A stretch of DNA of 64,000 nt from NCBI GenBank assembly GCA_037013495.1, contig CM072811.1:22132159-22196158 (forward strand), read 5' to 3'. Each line of letters begins with the position of its first letter. Position 1 is the first letter of the stretch. The translations under genes were made by a program, and so were the position numbers. The notes under the pieces are model-generated. The model saw only the letters and a program-made list of their open reading frames with translations. It was not told the origin of the DNA and ran no database searches. Of the stretch, positions 26,401 through 37,440 are shown piece after piece. The stretch comes from Hippophae tibetana (Eukaryota > Streptophyta > Magnoliopsida > Rosales > Elaeagnaceae).

Positions 26401-29400
26401 AGATGCTGTAGAATATACACCTTCAAGCAAGAAGAAGCAATCCAAGAAAAAAGAGTTCATTGGATGGGGATCAAAACCTCTCATTAACTTCCTTAGCTTT
26501 CTTGGTAAAGATACAACTATAAAGATTTCACACTATGAAGTGGAGTGTATCATCCATGAATACATCCAAGAGAAAAAGCTTCTTGACCTAGAAAAAAAGA
26601 GGAAGGTTCTTTGCGATGAAAAACTGTATTCTATTTTCAGAAAGAAATCAGTGATGAAAAGTAAAATATACAATCTTTTGGAATCCCATTTCACCGAGAA
26701 CTTGGAGCTATCAGAAGATGAGGATCAAAAAACAACTAGTTCGGGAGACAATCATGATGATGTTGCAACATGTAAAAAGCAGAAAACTTTGATATCTGAC
26801 AGAATCCCTCGTGAAACAAAAATGCAAGTTAGAGTTCGAGAAAGCTGTTATGCATCTATAGTTTCCGAGAATATCAAACTTGTATATTTAAGAAGGAGCT
26901 TAGTGGAGGAGTTAATGAAGCAGCCTGAAAATTTTGAAGGAAAAGTGGTTGGGAGTTTTGTCAAAATCAAGACAGACACGAGAGATTTCTGGCATAGTAG
27001 CTCTCACCAGCTCTTGCCTGTGACAGGTAATTGCTTCAAGGTTACATCGTCTAATGTGGTTCACATTTGACATGGTTTTCTCATTGAAAGAATTACATAC
27101 CTCCGCCCCTTCATCTAGCAGTTGTTTCTCATTAATTTCTTGCCTTCTGTCCCAGGCATAAAGAAAACTTTAACGGGTGAAATCCTACTGCAAATTTCTC
27201 ATTCGGAAGAGGATGATCCTTGTCTCTTACGGGAAAAAGAAGGAATTCATGTTCAAATGCTTTCTGATGATGGCTTTACTGAGGTACAAATTACAATCCA
27301 TGTTGTTACAAGATTCCGTCTCTGAATTTTGCAAAAAGTGGTCAAAGTAAATTTGTTAATCTTTGTTGAACATGGATCATCAACATTGCTAATTATGTAT
27401 TATTTGAATCATGTTGAGGAGTGCTGGAGCCTGGAAGCTAGCAAGCTTACTAATTTATCTTTAAGTCATAGCATATACAATATTGTCTATTAATTTTTTT
27501 CCTATCATATTCTTTTGTTTTAGAGTCCTGCTGATGACCCCCAGGGATTTTGTTTTATAATTTTTGGGGGGACTTAGAAAAATTTCAGTTTTGGAGATAT
27601 TGTAAGAGGCTTGTGTCGCCTTATAAATGGTTATCGTTATCTAGATATGCTCTTTGGAAATGAGATCATGGGACTGTTGATATTTGTTTTTACGATGAAC
27701 TTGTTTACTTCGATTTTTTGCCATTATAAATTTTTAATAAAAACAATATTTCTTATTAAAGAATGGGTGTGGTCTCTTCTTTGGATTTATCTGTTACAAT
27801 GACTTTGTGATATTGTTTGCAGGAGGAATGCAAGCATTTGCGAGAAAGAATACAAAGTGGCTTGCTAAAGCAACCTACAACTGTGAGTTACTGTCATAAA
27901 CGAGCAGTTGTTTCCCTTTCGAAGGAAAACAAACGTTTCATAGATATTTAATATGTATTTATGATTTATTGACTTATGATACACCCATAGCCACAGGGTC
28001 ATAGATATTCTGTTGTATAAAGGTTTCGACATGTTGTATTGTGTAGGCCTGACTGCTATTCAGTTGTACTCTTTAGATGAGGAGAGTCATGTAGAGGTCC
28101 ATTTGGATTGAAGTATGAATGTCATGTCACTCATACATTAGTTTGTATGTCATGCCATTTTAGTTAGTTGTCAATACACAGGCATATAGCTATTCATGTT
28201 TTCTTTCCTTTACCTAATCTTCCTGTTTTTGCCTTTTAATATTTATATTTTGTTTTCCTTGCAGGTTGAGCTCGAACAAAAGGCTAGAAGTCTGCATGAG
28301 GATATTACCAAGCATGTATGCCTTTATGATATTGCTGTTAACACTTTTACCTTATACTACTATCTAACATATGAGGGACATTTAACAATCTTAGGGCATG
28401 CTAGGTTCATCTCACAATATAGATATTACGGGATGACCCAAAAAAGAATATATCATAGATATAAATGCAAAGCCGTTTAAATGGTCTCTATATTTCTATA
28501 TATTTTAAACTTTGATCTACTTATTATTTTTTCTTGTGATTTAGTCCCTTTTAAGTTTTAATTTTTACACTTTGGTCTCCCTACTTTTTTTCTTTACAAT
28601 TTAGTCCCTTTATTTTTTATACTTTGCTCCCCTTACTCTTTTTTATATTTTTGAAGTTTAATTTTAAGTTGATCTCAAATTTTGGTTTAAAGGAGTGAAA
28701 ATTAAAAAATAAATGGACAAAATTATAAAAAATAAAGGGTATTAAAGTGTGAAAATTAAAAAAAATAAAGTGTCTAAATGAAAATAAAAAGTAATAAGGG
28801 ACCAAAATGTAGAATATAGAAAAATATATGGCCATTTGTAAAGTTTAGTCTCAAAAGAATAGAAAAAGTAAGGTTATTAAAATGTAAAAATTAAAAAATA
28901 AAGGGATTAAATTGTAAGAAAAAAAGTAAGGAGACATAAGGAATGTTTGGTTTGCTGGTTTGGTGAATGGAATATGAATAGTAATGGTAATTAGTAATTG
29001 AATGGAATTCAATGGAAATATATCATTATTACTATGTTTGGTTTGCAATGTGTTTCAACCTGGGTTCGTACATTTAAAGATATTTGCGTAGGTCTCAGTC
29101 CGAGATATTATAATTTTGCTTGGTTGATATACATAGGAGACCAACCTCAGGAGAGGTAATGCATTTCTTTCGCTCTCCCCAACTCTCGAATCCAGTTTTG
29201 ATCATTTAAAACCTTAATAGGAAGTGAGCTTGTTGTACCATCTGGGGGTCTCTTGTGTATATCAACAAGGTGGAATCATAATACCTCGGATTGGAAACCT
29301 ATGTAGATATCCTTAAATGTGTGAACTTAGGTTTAAACAGATTGTATAACTTAAAGTTGGAATGAAGTAAAATGCATAAACTTTTACAATATTACCCTTA

Positions 29401-30713
29401 TCTCAAGGCAAAACTAAATGTTTATATTATTTAATAACGTTAAATTATATTATTACTAATAATATCAACTGATGGTAGACTTATTAATTATAAATGCTTT
29501 AGCCCAAAAATAATTATTTATTAATTGAAATGATATTTAAAATTTTTCTATAAATAATTAATTATTAAGATTATTATAAAAAAACTATTAATATAAATAA
29601 TTTAAAACATAATTATGTAAATCTTAATCTAATGTCTATCCATTTTCATGAGAAATAAAAGAACAACCAGAGATTGCCCTACCGTTTGAAGTATTGAGGG
29701 TAATTAAAGGATAAGCGAGTGCTGTAGGAATCCACTTTCCCAAGCATAGGTGGAGGAATGACTTTCCGGCATAGTACAGGAAAAGCATTTCTATTCCTAT
29801 TTGTTTCAGTTATAACCAAACATGATAATTTGGTACTCTTTCCATTCTCACTCATTTATTCCAACTAAACATGACCTGAGTGTAGAATATATGGACCATT
29901 TGTGTAGTTCACCTGAGATATAATATCAAATCCTGCGGATAGAAGATATTTGAACAGTACTGTTGTCCATATCGATTTTTTCATTGGTAAATATAAATAG
30001 AGGCTTAAATTTTCTAATAAACATTAATTTTAATAGGCTTTCAAAGCAATAAAAGCTGGAATATCAGATTTAAAAACCTGCAAATGTGATTAGTGTTTCT
30101 GGGAAACGCATTGAATTATGTAACAAAATTAGTAACCTTCTAGGAACCTAGGTAAGGGGTTTGAAGTTAGCGGTCAAGGTAATTGGAAATGACTCAAAAT
30201 TAATTTGAAAATTAGCCAACTTAGTCACGTTTTTATTCTGCTTTGGTTTATATTTCTGTATATTTTCTTTTCTCCCGAGCACACCTGTTCTTACTACCTT
30301 TACTGAAGAATTTTTATAATATTTCCCTTCCATTTATTTCTTAAATAAGGCTTGCATTGTTTACACTTCTCTGTAGTGGATTAAGAGAGAGCTAGTGTTG
30401 CTGCAAAAGCGCATTGATCACACGAACGAGAAGGGATGGAGAAGAGAATATCCTTTTCCTTTTCTCCTGCTTCATTGATTTATGTCATGTTAGAGTAATA
30501 AGTCAAATTTAGATTAGTTATTTCTTATATTGTACATCAAATATAGTTTAGACCTTAACCTCAGTTGTGTCAGGAACATTGCTACAATACATAGAGCAAA
30601 AACAGCTACTTATGAAACCGACTGAACAGGAACGGTTGCTAAAGCAGATACCAAAGGTCATTGCTGAAGCTGTAGAGATCACACCTTCTGTCTCATCAGA
30701 TTCTGATAAATGA
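23498..30713 (+). CDS. PHD-like/SWIB/Plus-3 domain protein (At5g08430 type), nine coding exons
   Basis: Coding exons: 23498-23601, 24843-24922, 25379-25566, 26168-27026, 27156-27283, 27823-27882, 28265-28315, 30377-30447, 30578-30713. Joined, they give 558 codons with no internal stop. Residues 20-61 form a PHD-like C4HC3 finger (C20, C23, C32, C37, H42, C45, C58, C61). Residues 64-107 hold a second Cys-rich block (CLCCPNAICEYC). An acidic run (about 190-203) precedes a SWIB domain (about 222-301, FIGWGSKPLINFLSFLG). A Plus-3 domain follows (about 350-480), then a helical tail (KRELVLLQKRIDHTNEKGWR). Such proteins are thought to act in nuclear chromatin or transcription; SWIB occurs in remodelling complexes and Plus-3 in Rtf1. 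There is no C-terminal GYF domain, unlike larger relatives. The start at 23498 is chosen because the homologous region begins there; 23414 is possible. Introns 1-7 are GT-AG and intron 8 is AT-AC. Confidence 0.93.
23602..24842 (+). other. Intron 1 of the SWIB/Plus-3 gene
   Basis: The donor is GTGAGT and the acceptor is TTTTAG before GAATTGCC. The intron is 1,241 bp and T-rich near the 5' end. A less AT-biased insert-like stretch at about 24045-24600 starts AGGGTCCGTTTTAGATGCGC, which resembles the ends of plant non-autonomous elements. I found no clear matching end. Confidence 0.7.
28574..28935. repeat. Fold-back element in intron 7
   Basis: The left arm (GGTCTCCCTACTTTTTTTCT, then TTACAATTTAGTCCCTTTAT) is the near-complement of the right arm at about 28881-28935, which contains AAAGGGATTAAATTGTAAG and AAGTAAGGAGAC. 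Arms are about 55 bp around a spacer that also contains shorter inverted copies. This is a MITE-like hairpin with no coding. Confidence 0.75.
28940..29880. mobile_element. Non-autonomous element with TGTTTGG-type ends in intron 7
   Basis: The left end GAATGTTTGGTTTGCTGG is followed by GAATGGAATATGAATAG and GAATGGAATTCAATGG. The right side carries CATTTCTATTCC, CCATTCTCACTC and TTATTCCAACTAAACAT, i.e. inverted subterminal motifs. Its middle is interrupted by a second inverted-repeat element at 29052-29339. The same motif set occurs at 43326-44128. I see no reliable target duplication, so the superfamily is open. Confidence 0.5.
29052..29339. mobile_element. MITE with about 100-bp inverted repeats, nested in intron 7
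   Basis: GTTTCAACCTGGGTTCGTAC at the left, then CATTTAAAGATATTTGCGTA, GGTCTCAGTCCGAGATATTA and GGTTGATATACATAGGAGAC, is mirrored at the right: GGGGGTCTCTTGTGTATATC, ACCTCGGATTGGAAACCTAT, GTAGATATCCTTAAATGTGT, GAACTTAGGTTTAAAC. The arms match at roughly four of five positions. It sits inside the element at 28940-29880. Long inverted repeats with little interior suggest a MULE-type or fold-back MITE, but no 9-bp duplication is evident. Confidence 0.75.
30448..30577 (+). other. U12-type AT-AC intron (intron 8)
   Basis: The donor is ATATCCTTTT, identical to the U12 AT-AC consensus. ACCTTAAC (30552-30559) matches the U12 branch-site core, with the branch A about 19 nt from the intron end. The acceptor is GGAAC. 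Splicing here joins AGA AGA GA to A TTG CTA, giving RRELLQYIEQ, which continues the conserved tail in frame. The nearest AG acceptor (30572-30573) would cause a frameshift, and there is no suitable GT donor at the end of exon 8. The intron is 130 bp, so it would need the minor spliceosome. Confidence 0.9.
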
Positions 30714-32280
30714 GTGGTGTTTTTGGTTAACACGGTTTCTTTTTAGGGGAGTGCTGTGTTTTGGTTTTCTCAATACAATGTTGGTTAAAAACTGTTATTA
30801 GTTAAGTCTAGGCAATTATAAAATTTGACCTCTAAATTGTCTAGTATTTTTGTGTCAACTTTATGCCTAGTTTCAATTTCCACTTTCACCAGCCAAACTT
30901 TGATCATCTTCTCAGATAGAATTGATACTCTAGATGTTATACCTGTAAATTACATGGTCTGGTGGTCTGCTTATATTTTGGGGGTAATATTAATATTTAT
31001 AATTTTATTAATTCTTCTTGTATTTTGTCTTTACTCGTCTCCATCACTTATTTTTCTTTTGGAAATCACCCAAAATATTGTCTAATTTGTATGAAATTCA
31101 CAAAGGATGAATTCTACAATGTAGAGTTGAGTTTCTCAAATTTGACATATGCGTGTAAGTTATATGGGGATGTAGAATTTTTTAAGTATCCGTTGTGTGG
31201 AAATTACATAGAGATTTGTAACTGTCAAAGTGTAATTTTTACACAGGTATATGCGAGTTGTATAGAAGTGAAAGATTGAGAGGAGAAAAATATTGTTAAA
31301 TAGTAACGTATAGTGATCAGTAAAATAAGACTAATTTAAAGTAGATTATTAATATTGGTATTTTGTGAGTTTTCCTTGTATGCCGAGACCTTATAAAAAG
31401 ATGTTTAGGATTACTTTTAAAAATGAATATTATGTATGGCCTTGCACCCTAGCTAATCTCTCAAATGTTCAATCAAAATACGAATTAGAGTGGGTGTGCA
31501 AGGCCATAAAGTTCAATCTCCTACTAATCAGATTCACACATGGTAGTCTATTTTGGTAGGCCAAGGATGTTTGGATTAAGTTAGTGAATAAGGGAATATA
31601 TGTCTGGCACTAAAAATGCAGTAAATATTTATGATAGAAATGCAAGAAACATAAATGGCTAATTAGTTATCATCTTAACCAGCATTTAAAAAAAAGAGAC
31701 AATAAATCCCAGTATCCTTTACCTTTAGTATTTGATTCTCTTCTCGCTAATTTATTAATTTTTATAAAGGAAGCTGAATCATGAACTTATAATTTCTAAT
31801 TAAACTGGTCATATTAATTTCTGTTTAATGTGGTATTTTTTTCAATGGGCACTAAGAGAACGTGAATTAGAAATCGATCCGTGTATATGTGTGCGTGCAT
31901 TTTTTAAAAATAATAAAATTAAGCTCTTAATAATTCAATATAATCTATTGATAGTTTGTACATATCTTTGTATATCAATTCTCAGATTTACACAAAAAAT
32001 AAGAGAAACATCTCCAAAAATCGTTTTGCTAGGATTTGTAAAATCTTATATATGGTTTTGTGATCCACCTCTATTCCAAATGTGCTTACTATTTCTTTTA
32101 TTGTTTTTTGTTACCTCGGAGCTACTTTTTTTTTTTTGGGTGAATTGAGTTATGTTGGCATTTGGTGTGCACCTCTTGGTGTTGTGTCCTTTATGTTCGA
32201 AAGTTGTAAGGCTTTTTCCATATTGTCCTCTGGTTTAGTTGTGGTTGATGTAGTGTTCCTTAAGGGTCTTGTTTGGACGA
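30714..32280. other. 3' region of the SWIB/Plus-3 gene and intergenic DNA
   Basis: The first 100-150 bases after the TGA are probably the 3' untranslated region. Only weak near-upstream elements are visible (CAATACAAT near 30770, ATTATAAAAT near 30817). Beyond that the sequence is AT-rich. The open frames at 30825-31279 and 31828-32300 have no family features. Confidence 0.45.
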
Positions 32281-33271
32281 TCTCAAACTTGAGATCGTAG
32301 ATCTTATTATTGAGGAACATGATTTAACGTAATTATCAATTGTTGTTCGAGTGATTATTGAGCGTTTTTTCAATCTAGATTCTCGATCGAAGATGTTTTA
32401 GTGTGTGTGCAAAGAATGGGGCATTGAATTGAAAGCTCTCGATCATACTATTTTTTTTTTCTATTTTGAGGAAGAGGAGGATTTGCTGTTTGTATTGCAC
32501 AAAACTCCATAGAATTTCAATAATTTAGTAGTTGTGGTGAAAAAAGTTGAATTAGGCATGTATCCTTCACTTCTGAATTTTGACTTCTCATCATTTTGGA
32601 CTCCACTACATGACTTATCTTTGAATTGGAGAAGATCTGCTATAATTTTGGAAATTCCTTGAAGGTGGGTGAGGTGCTAGAGTTGGATCAAGCTTCTATA
32701 GGTATTGGTTTAGCTAGGTATTGATCTAAGATGTGCTTTAATTCCCAGAGTTTTAATTTCTTTGATTGATCGTGTGCTTGGCTCAATAATTGTGTGGATA
32801 GACTTGAGGTATGAGCGATTTCCTAGGCTCTGTTTTCATTGTGGTCTTCTAACTCATGACATTAAAGCATGTATGGTTATGAGTGGATTGAATGTGAGTT
32901 TTGGTGGTAAACATGCTAACTTTAAAGATTGGTTGCAATTTGATCTAAACTTAAGAACCCCTACACATGTGAAGGTTGTAGTTTGTGTGTCTCGTGCCTC
33001 TTGTTTTGGTGATAAGGTTGGAACTAGCATCCTTGGGACTACGCAAAGGGAATGGGATGTTCCTTTTATAGAACCTAGTTTTGATGATCTAAATGTGACT
33101 ACTGAGGAAATTATGCAAGTTAAAAAAGGTTATGAGCGTGGATGGCTTAAAGACAAGGGTTTTGATGGAGTGATTGGAAACATGCATGTTGGTGAGAATA
33201 GTAAGAGATCATGTAAGGATTTGGAGGATGTCACTAATGTACGAGGAGATGGAAAACCTAGGGAACTGTAG
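32281..33271 (+). pseudogene. LINE ORF1-like remnant: DUF4283 plus zinc knuckle
   Basis: The end is open (32762-33271): ERFPRLCFHCGLLTHDIKAC is the CCHC-type knuckle (zf-CCHC_4) that follows DUF4283 in plant L1-like ORF1 proteins, with FKDWLQFDLNLRTP just after, where relatives have a W-L-R-A motif. Upstream, the DUF4283 part is readable across stops: DLIIEEHDLT, VVRVIIERFFNLDSRSKMF, VCKEWGIELKALDHTIFFF, SSFWTPLHDLSLNWR. There are at least four internal stops. ORF1 proteins bind LINE RNA. No ORF2 endonuclease or RT follows, and there is no poly-A tail, so this is a fragment. Confidence 0.75.
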
Positions 33272-33744
33272 AAAGGCATGATTTCAAGTGTTGATTTGTT
33301 GGAATCACCTATTGATTAGGTTGCTTTTGTTTTTGTTTTAAGTGATATTTCCATGTGTTAGGTATTTCTTTGATGTTTTTTCTTTGTTCTACTATGCTTT
33401 TGTTTCAAATTTTACTTCCCTTTTGTAGTCTAGTTTATGTTAGTTTTTTGGTTAGATTTGATTTGTGTCTGTCTCGTTTGGTCTGTGGTGTCTAATGACT
33501 AGTTTGCTTTATTTCGTTTCCACTTTTGGATTCTTGTTGGATAGTGAGGGTCTCGAAAGCTTTGTAAGGTATTGGTTTTTCTCTCTTTTGAGTAGTGCAT
33601 GGCCACTTAGGATAGGGTGATGTTTTGAGGTTTGTTCATGTGCTTAGTTGTATAAACTGAGGGTTTTGTATTTATCTGTTATGCTTTGAATAATAACTTG
33701 TCATTTATGACCCAAAATATTCTCACATATTTACAATGAATTAG
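33272..33744. other. T-rich sequence downstream of the LINE remnant
   Basis: T-rich on the plus strand with TTTGTTTTA-type motifs. It may be more of the LINE-derived transcript region. No coding or poly-A tract is visible. Confidence 0.35.
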
Positions 33745-34335
33745 TATTCCTTAGGCATTTATGTGTTATATTATATAGGTGTTCAGGGTCAAATTGAACA
33801 AAAAGATGAAAAATCATGTATTTAGAGCATAAATAGAAAACTTGATTGATCAAGATTAGATTTAGGTGGATCGAGTGCTCTTGGATGAAAAATTGGAAAA
33901 TAATGGCAAAAACGACAAAAAGTTAATAGTTCGATTGAAAAGGGTGTCGATTAATCGAGATATAGGTCAATCAATTGAGCACCAAGCGAGCTTCAGTCGA
34001 GTGCTCTTGATTGAAAATTGTAATAGTTAGATCGATCGATCAATTAGTCTAGTCAACACATAAATTTAGTATTTTTCAATACCAACTTCTAACTCTAACC
34101 ATTGGATTAATTATAATCTAATCCTAATTAAATCAAGCTCGAAAATACACAATAAAAATATCCCAATGACTCGTTAAAAACACACAATTGCTACAAGAAA
34201 TAAGAGAGATCAAGAGAATACCTAAGGCAAACTGTTGAAGGATATTTAGAAGAAAGGATTGAAGATTGAAGAGTGAGGTTAATTTGGCTTCATCATCTAT
34301 AATTTCTAAACTTTTCTTAATATTCTTCTTTATAG
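33745..34335 (+). repeat. Dispersed repeat A, copy 1 (LTR-like)
   Basis: Aligns in order with 60265-60895: GTGTTATATTATATAGGTG with GTGTTATATAGGTGATTGG; TCAAATTGAACAAAAAGATG with TAAATTGAGTAAAAAGAGAC; several GATCGATTGAT-type motifs; CTAACCATTGGATTAAT with CTAACCATTAGATCAAT; CGAAAATACACAATA; ACCTAAGGCAAA; and GAGGTTAATTTGGCTTCATC. Copy 1 continues past 34335 into sequence absent from copy 2. The style (no coding, TCGATCGA motifs, position beside gypsy pol in copy 2) suggests part of a gypsy LTR. That is inference. Confidence 0.65.
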
Positions 34336-36964
34336 TTTCTATGATTATAATGTTGATTCATTTATAATTTATGTCTTGGTAAACTTCTAATGTGATTATG
34401 GGAAATTCCAAACCCCTAGACTATGGTTTAATTAAATTAAGTTTCAATTTTTGATTATTAATGTATTCAATTCTATGCTTGAATGCCAAAACTATTCATA
34501 TTATGAATTAGGTATACAATTAGGTTGTTGTATGAATATGTTTCTATTTAGTCTAAGATGTTAGTACATAATTATTAATATTATTATTTGAAGTGATATC
34601 TTGTAGCGGCTATTACAAATAGATTGAATACTTACATTAAAAATTAAACAATTGTTCTAGTCTTGCATAGTTTAGCTATAAAAAAAGATCTTAATGCAAC
34701 GAATAAATTAAATCTAGTAAGCATAACTCTAAGTTGATAGAATTTAAATTGGTTAATAAGCAGATCTTTAATCAATTACACTGTAAAAAAGACGAGAACT
34801 ATTAAATGAATCTAAATTTTTAAAGTTAAAGTTAAAAATTCAAAAAATGTCTTAAATTATGAAAATGATTTAAATCTTAAGAAATTAATTTTCATTCATG
34901 ACATATATAATAAGATTCTAGACCAGTGATGAGGACAATCTTGTAATCACATCTCTCATAATCCTTATGCAATTTAATTTATTATTTATGTTATTTTTCT
35001 CAAAAATAATTAAAATTCTCTATTTATTAATTTTAATTAATCCACTAAAGAATTAATAAGTAGTAGTAGAAATTGACACAAATTATTATGAATAAGATGT
35101 TTTTAATTTACTTATCACTTGTACATGATCACATATATTTGTCTTTATAAATTTTATCAACAAATATATTATAATTACAATTGATATTATAATTTTTATT
35201 AGATATAATTATTGAAATTTGATTATATTTACTAATAAAATTATGTTATATTAGTTGAGAATTGAGATGTTTCTTCAATTCATTGTATACATATTTTTCC
35301 TTCTTGAAAATGTAAAATAGTCCATAGATTGGAATATTAATTTATTAAAAAAGAGAGTATTAACTAAGTATAAATCAATTATTAATTAGTAGATATTTCA
35401 GAAGGTTGATTTTTCAGTAGCTAGAATTTGCATGTTGCATTTCAATAGCCCTTAGTCCCTTACCCCACCTCACCTAATTTGATTAAAACCCAAAATTTTA
35501 GAATTGGTTGCAACTTTCAAAATTAAGGACATGCCTTCCATGATGACAAACTTGAAAGTATAATGACTTTTAACGACGACACTGGAAAGATTCTTCATCT
35601 AAACCTCTCTCCAAAAGTCTAAGGCAACAACCCTTTTATGCCCGGAGATCATGATTATATCTACTGTTTTGATCAATTCGCCCTAAGCCAGTTGTTATAG
35701 GAGTTTGTCCGCGCATATCCTCTAACCTAATTAGTTTACTTTTGTTTTTTAACAGTGCTTATCCATTAAATTATCTATTAAGAATATTACAAATACTTCA
35801 ATGAAGTATATTTTAGGCAAATATTTATAAGATGAAATATCACAAATCTAACATATTTACAAGGAAGTTGTCGGAAGTATATTTTATAAAAGTAATCTGT
35901 GTTAATCCATTTTTTGTAAAAATAATGAACTTTTATTATATTTTTGGACTTATTTTACCTAAAAAATAATTACGAGACTAAAATATATTTTTATTAAAGA
36001 TGACGAACTTAAACTATCATTTTTTCTTAAATTATTGTATATATATTCATAAAATAACATGTTTATATTGAATTAAACATGAAGTTAAGGATATAAGATG
36101 TTAAAGTAATAATAAAATTATTTACTAATATAGGTTAATTATAATATGTCATTTGAGTATTGTATGATAAAAAATATTGGAAAAGTTATTAAAATGATAT
36201 TTTTAAAACTTATAGCAATAAAATAATATCCCTTATATCTAACTCATGTATTTTCACTATTAAAAAAAAAAAGATCTAACTTATCATTTTATATTAAATA
36301 ACATTCAATTGAACTACTAACTCTTAGATCCATTCAATATTGAATGTTATTCAATTAAACTTATTCAATATTATTAATGTGTCATTTTTATTCTCATAAA
36401 TTTTAAGGGGTTGTGTTCTTTTAATTTTCCAAAAATATTTTCCTTTTTTTTTTCTTAGTTGTTGATCCAGTTGGGTTTATGAGTTGACTCATATACATAT
36501 ACAAAAATAAAAAAAATAGAAAATAAAAATATATATAATTTTTGTTTAAAAATAAAAATATTAGTATAAATATCACATTTTTAGTATCTTTTGTAAAAAC
36601 AAACAAACAAAAAAAATCTTTTAGGTGTATTTTTTTATATTGAAATTGTAATAATTAAATTTTAGTATGTATGTCTGTTTATATTAGCTTGTGACATGTC
36701 ACAAGTGAGATTTGTTTTTTCAACCTTACATGAAGAAAGCTCAACCGGTCTTCTAATTTAATATCAGTAATTATACATTAATGAAGATTGTATAAAACAT
36801 ATACTGTAGCAACAAAGGTAAATCAACCTTAATTGCAAATGCCATTGATCATTGATCAAGTTGTCAGACCTTTAATTTATAATGTAAAATTTCATGTTAC
36901 CTTGGATGTATTATACATGTACACTATTATTCTCGTGTTTGAGAGTAAATATAATTATTAATAA
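34336..36964. other. AT-rich DNA, first part probably more of repeat A's element
   Basis: 34336-34990 has the unbiased, stop-filled look of LTR or retrotransposon non-coding DNA (CCCCTAGACTATGGTTTAA, GATGAGGACAATCTTGTAAT). From about 35000 to 36964 the sequence is AT-rich with no gene. A short inverted pair built on ATTCAATATTGAAT lies at about 36300-36375. Confidence 0.4.
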
Positions 36965-37337
36965 GAGTAAACATATTTTTATACATTGATTTATAGGAAT
37001 TATTATAAATATATTATTGAATTTTCATTTATTATTGTTATATTATCGAACTTTCAACTTTTTATAAAAATATTATATGTGGTTAACTTTAACGAGAGTT
37101 AACATTTGAGTGTGTAAAATCCTAAATATCTCTCGCCTTCCTTCACACCCTTCCACATATTCGACCTAGCCAACCTTATTCTTGTGCCTCCATTCCCTCG
37201 ATAAACCATGCCTTCATCAACCACATTCCGTAGTCGGTCACCCACCCATCGACTTAACCTGGCAAAGCCACGTATCCATCTATAAACCTCTTCTTAGCAA
37301 AGCCAACAAAATTAAAAAAAATCAAAACAAATATACC
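36965..37337 (+). repeat. Left terminal inverted repeat of the MULE
   Basis: About 373 bp, complementary to 44775-45190 over its whole length with many substitutions and some indels. Open frames here, such as one at 37182-37397, are incidental. Confidence 0.8.
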
Positions 37338-37421
37338 ATCGCTCCTTGTTGTCAATGTAGTTTTCCGAGCATAATATTCACTTCTAAAAGTTTATAAGAT
37401 ATGAACATAATTAACAAAGGT

Positions 37422-37440
37422 GGGGGGGGGGGGGGGGGGG
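37422..37440 (+). repeat. 19-base poly-G run
   Basis: An uninterrupted G homopolymer just inside the left TIR of the MULE, striking in AT-rich surroundings. Its exact length may not be reliable in an assembly. Confidence 0.9.

Noticed and set aside
30825..31279. Possible gene just downstream of the SWIB/Plus-3 gene
   Set aside because: Hydrophobic, low-complexity translation with no domain, splice signals or codon bias; likely chance open frame in T-rich DNA.
37182..37397. 71-codon frame with a Cys/His-rich look
   Set aside because: It lies within the MULE terminal inverted repeat, which is non-coding in this class.
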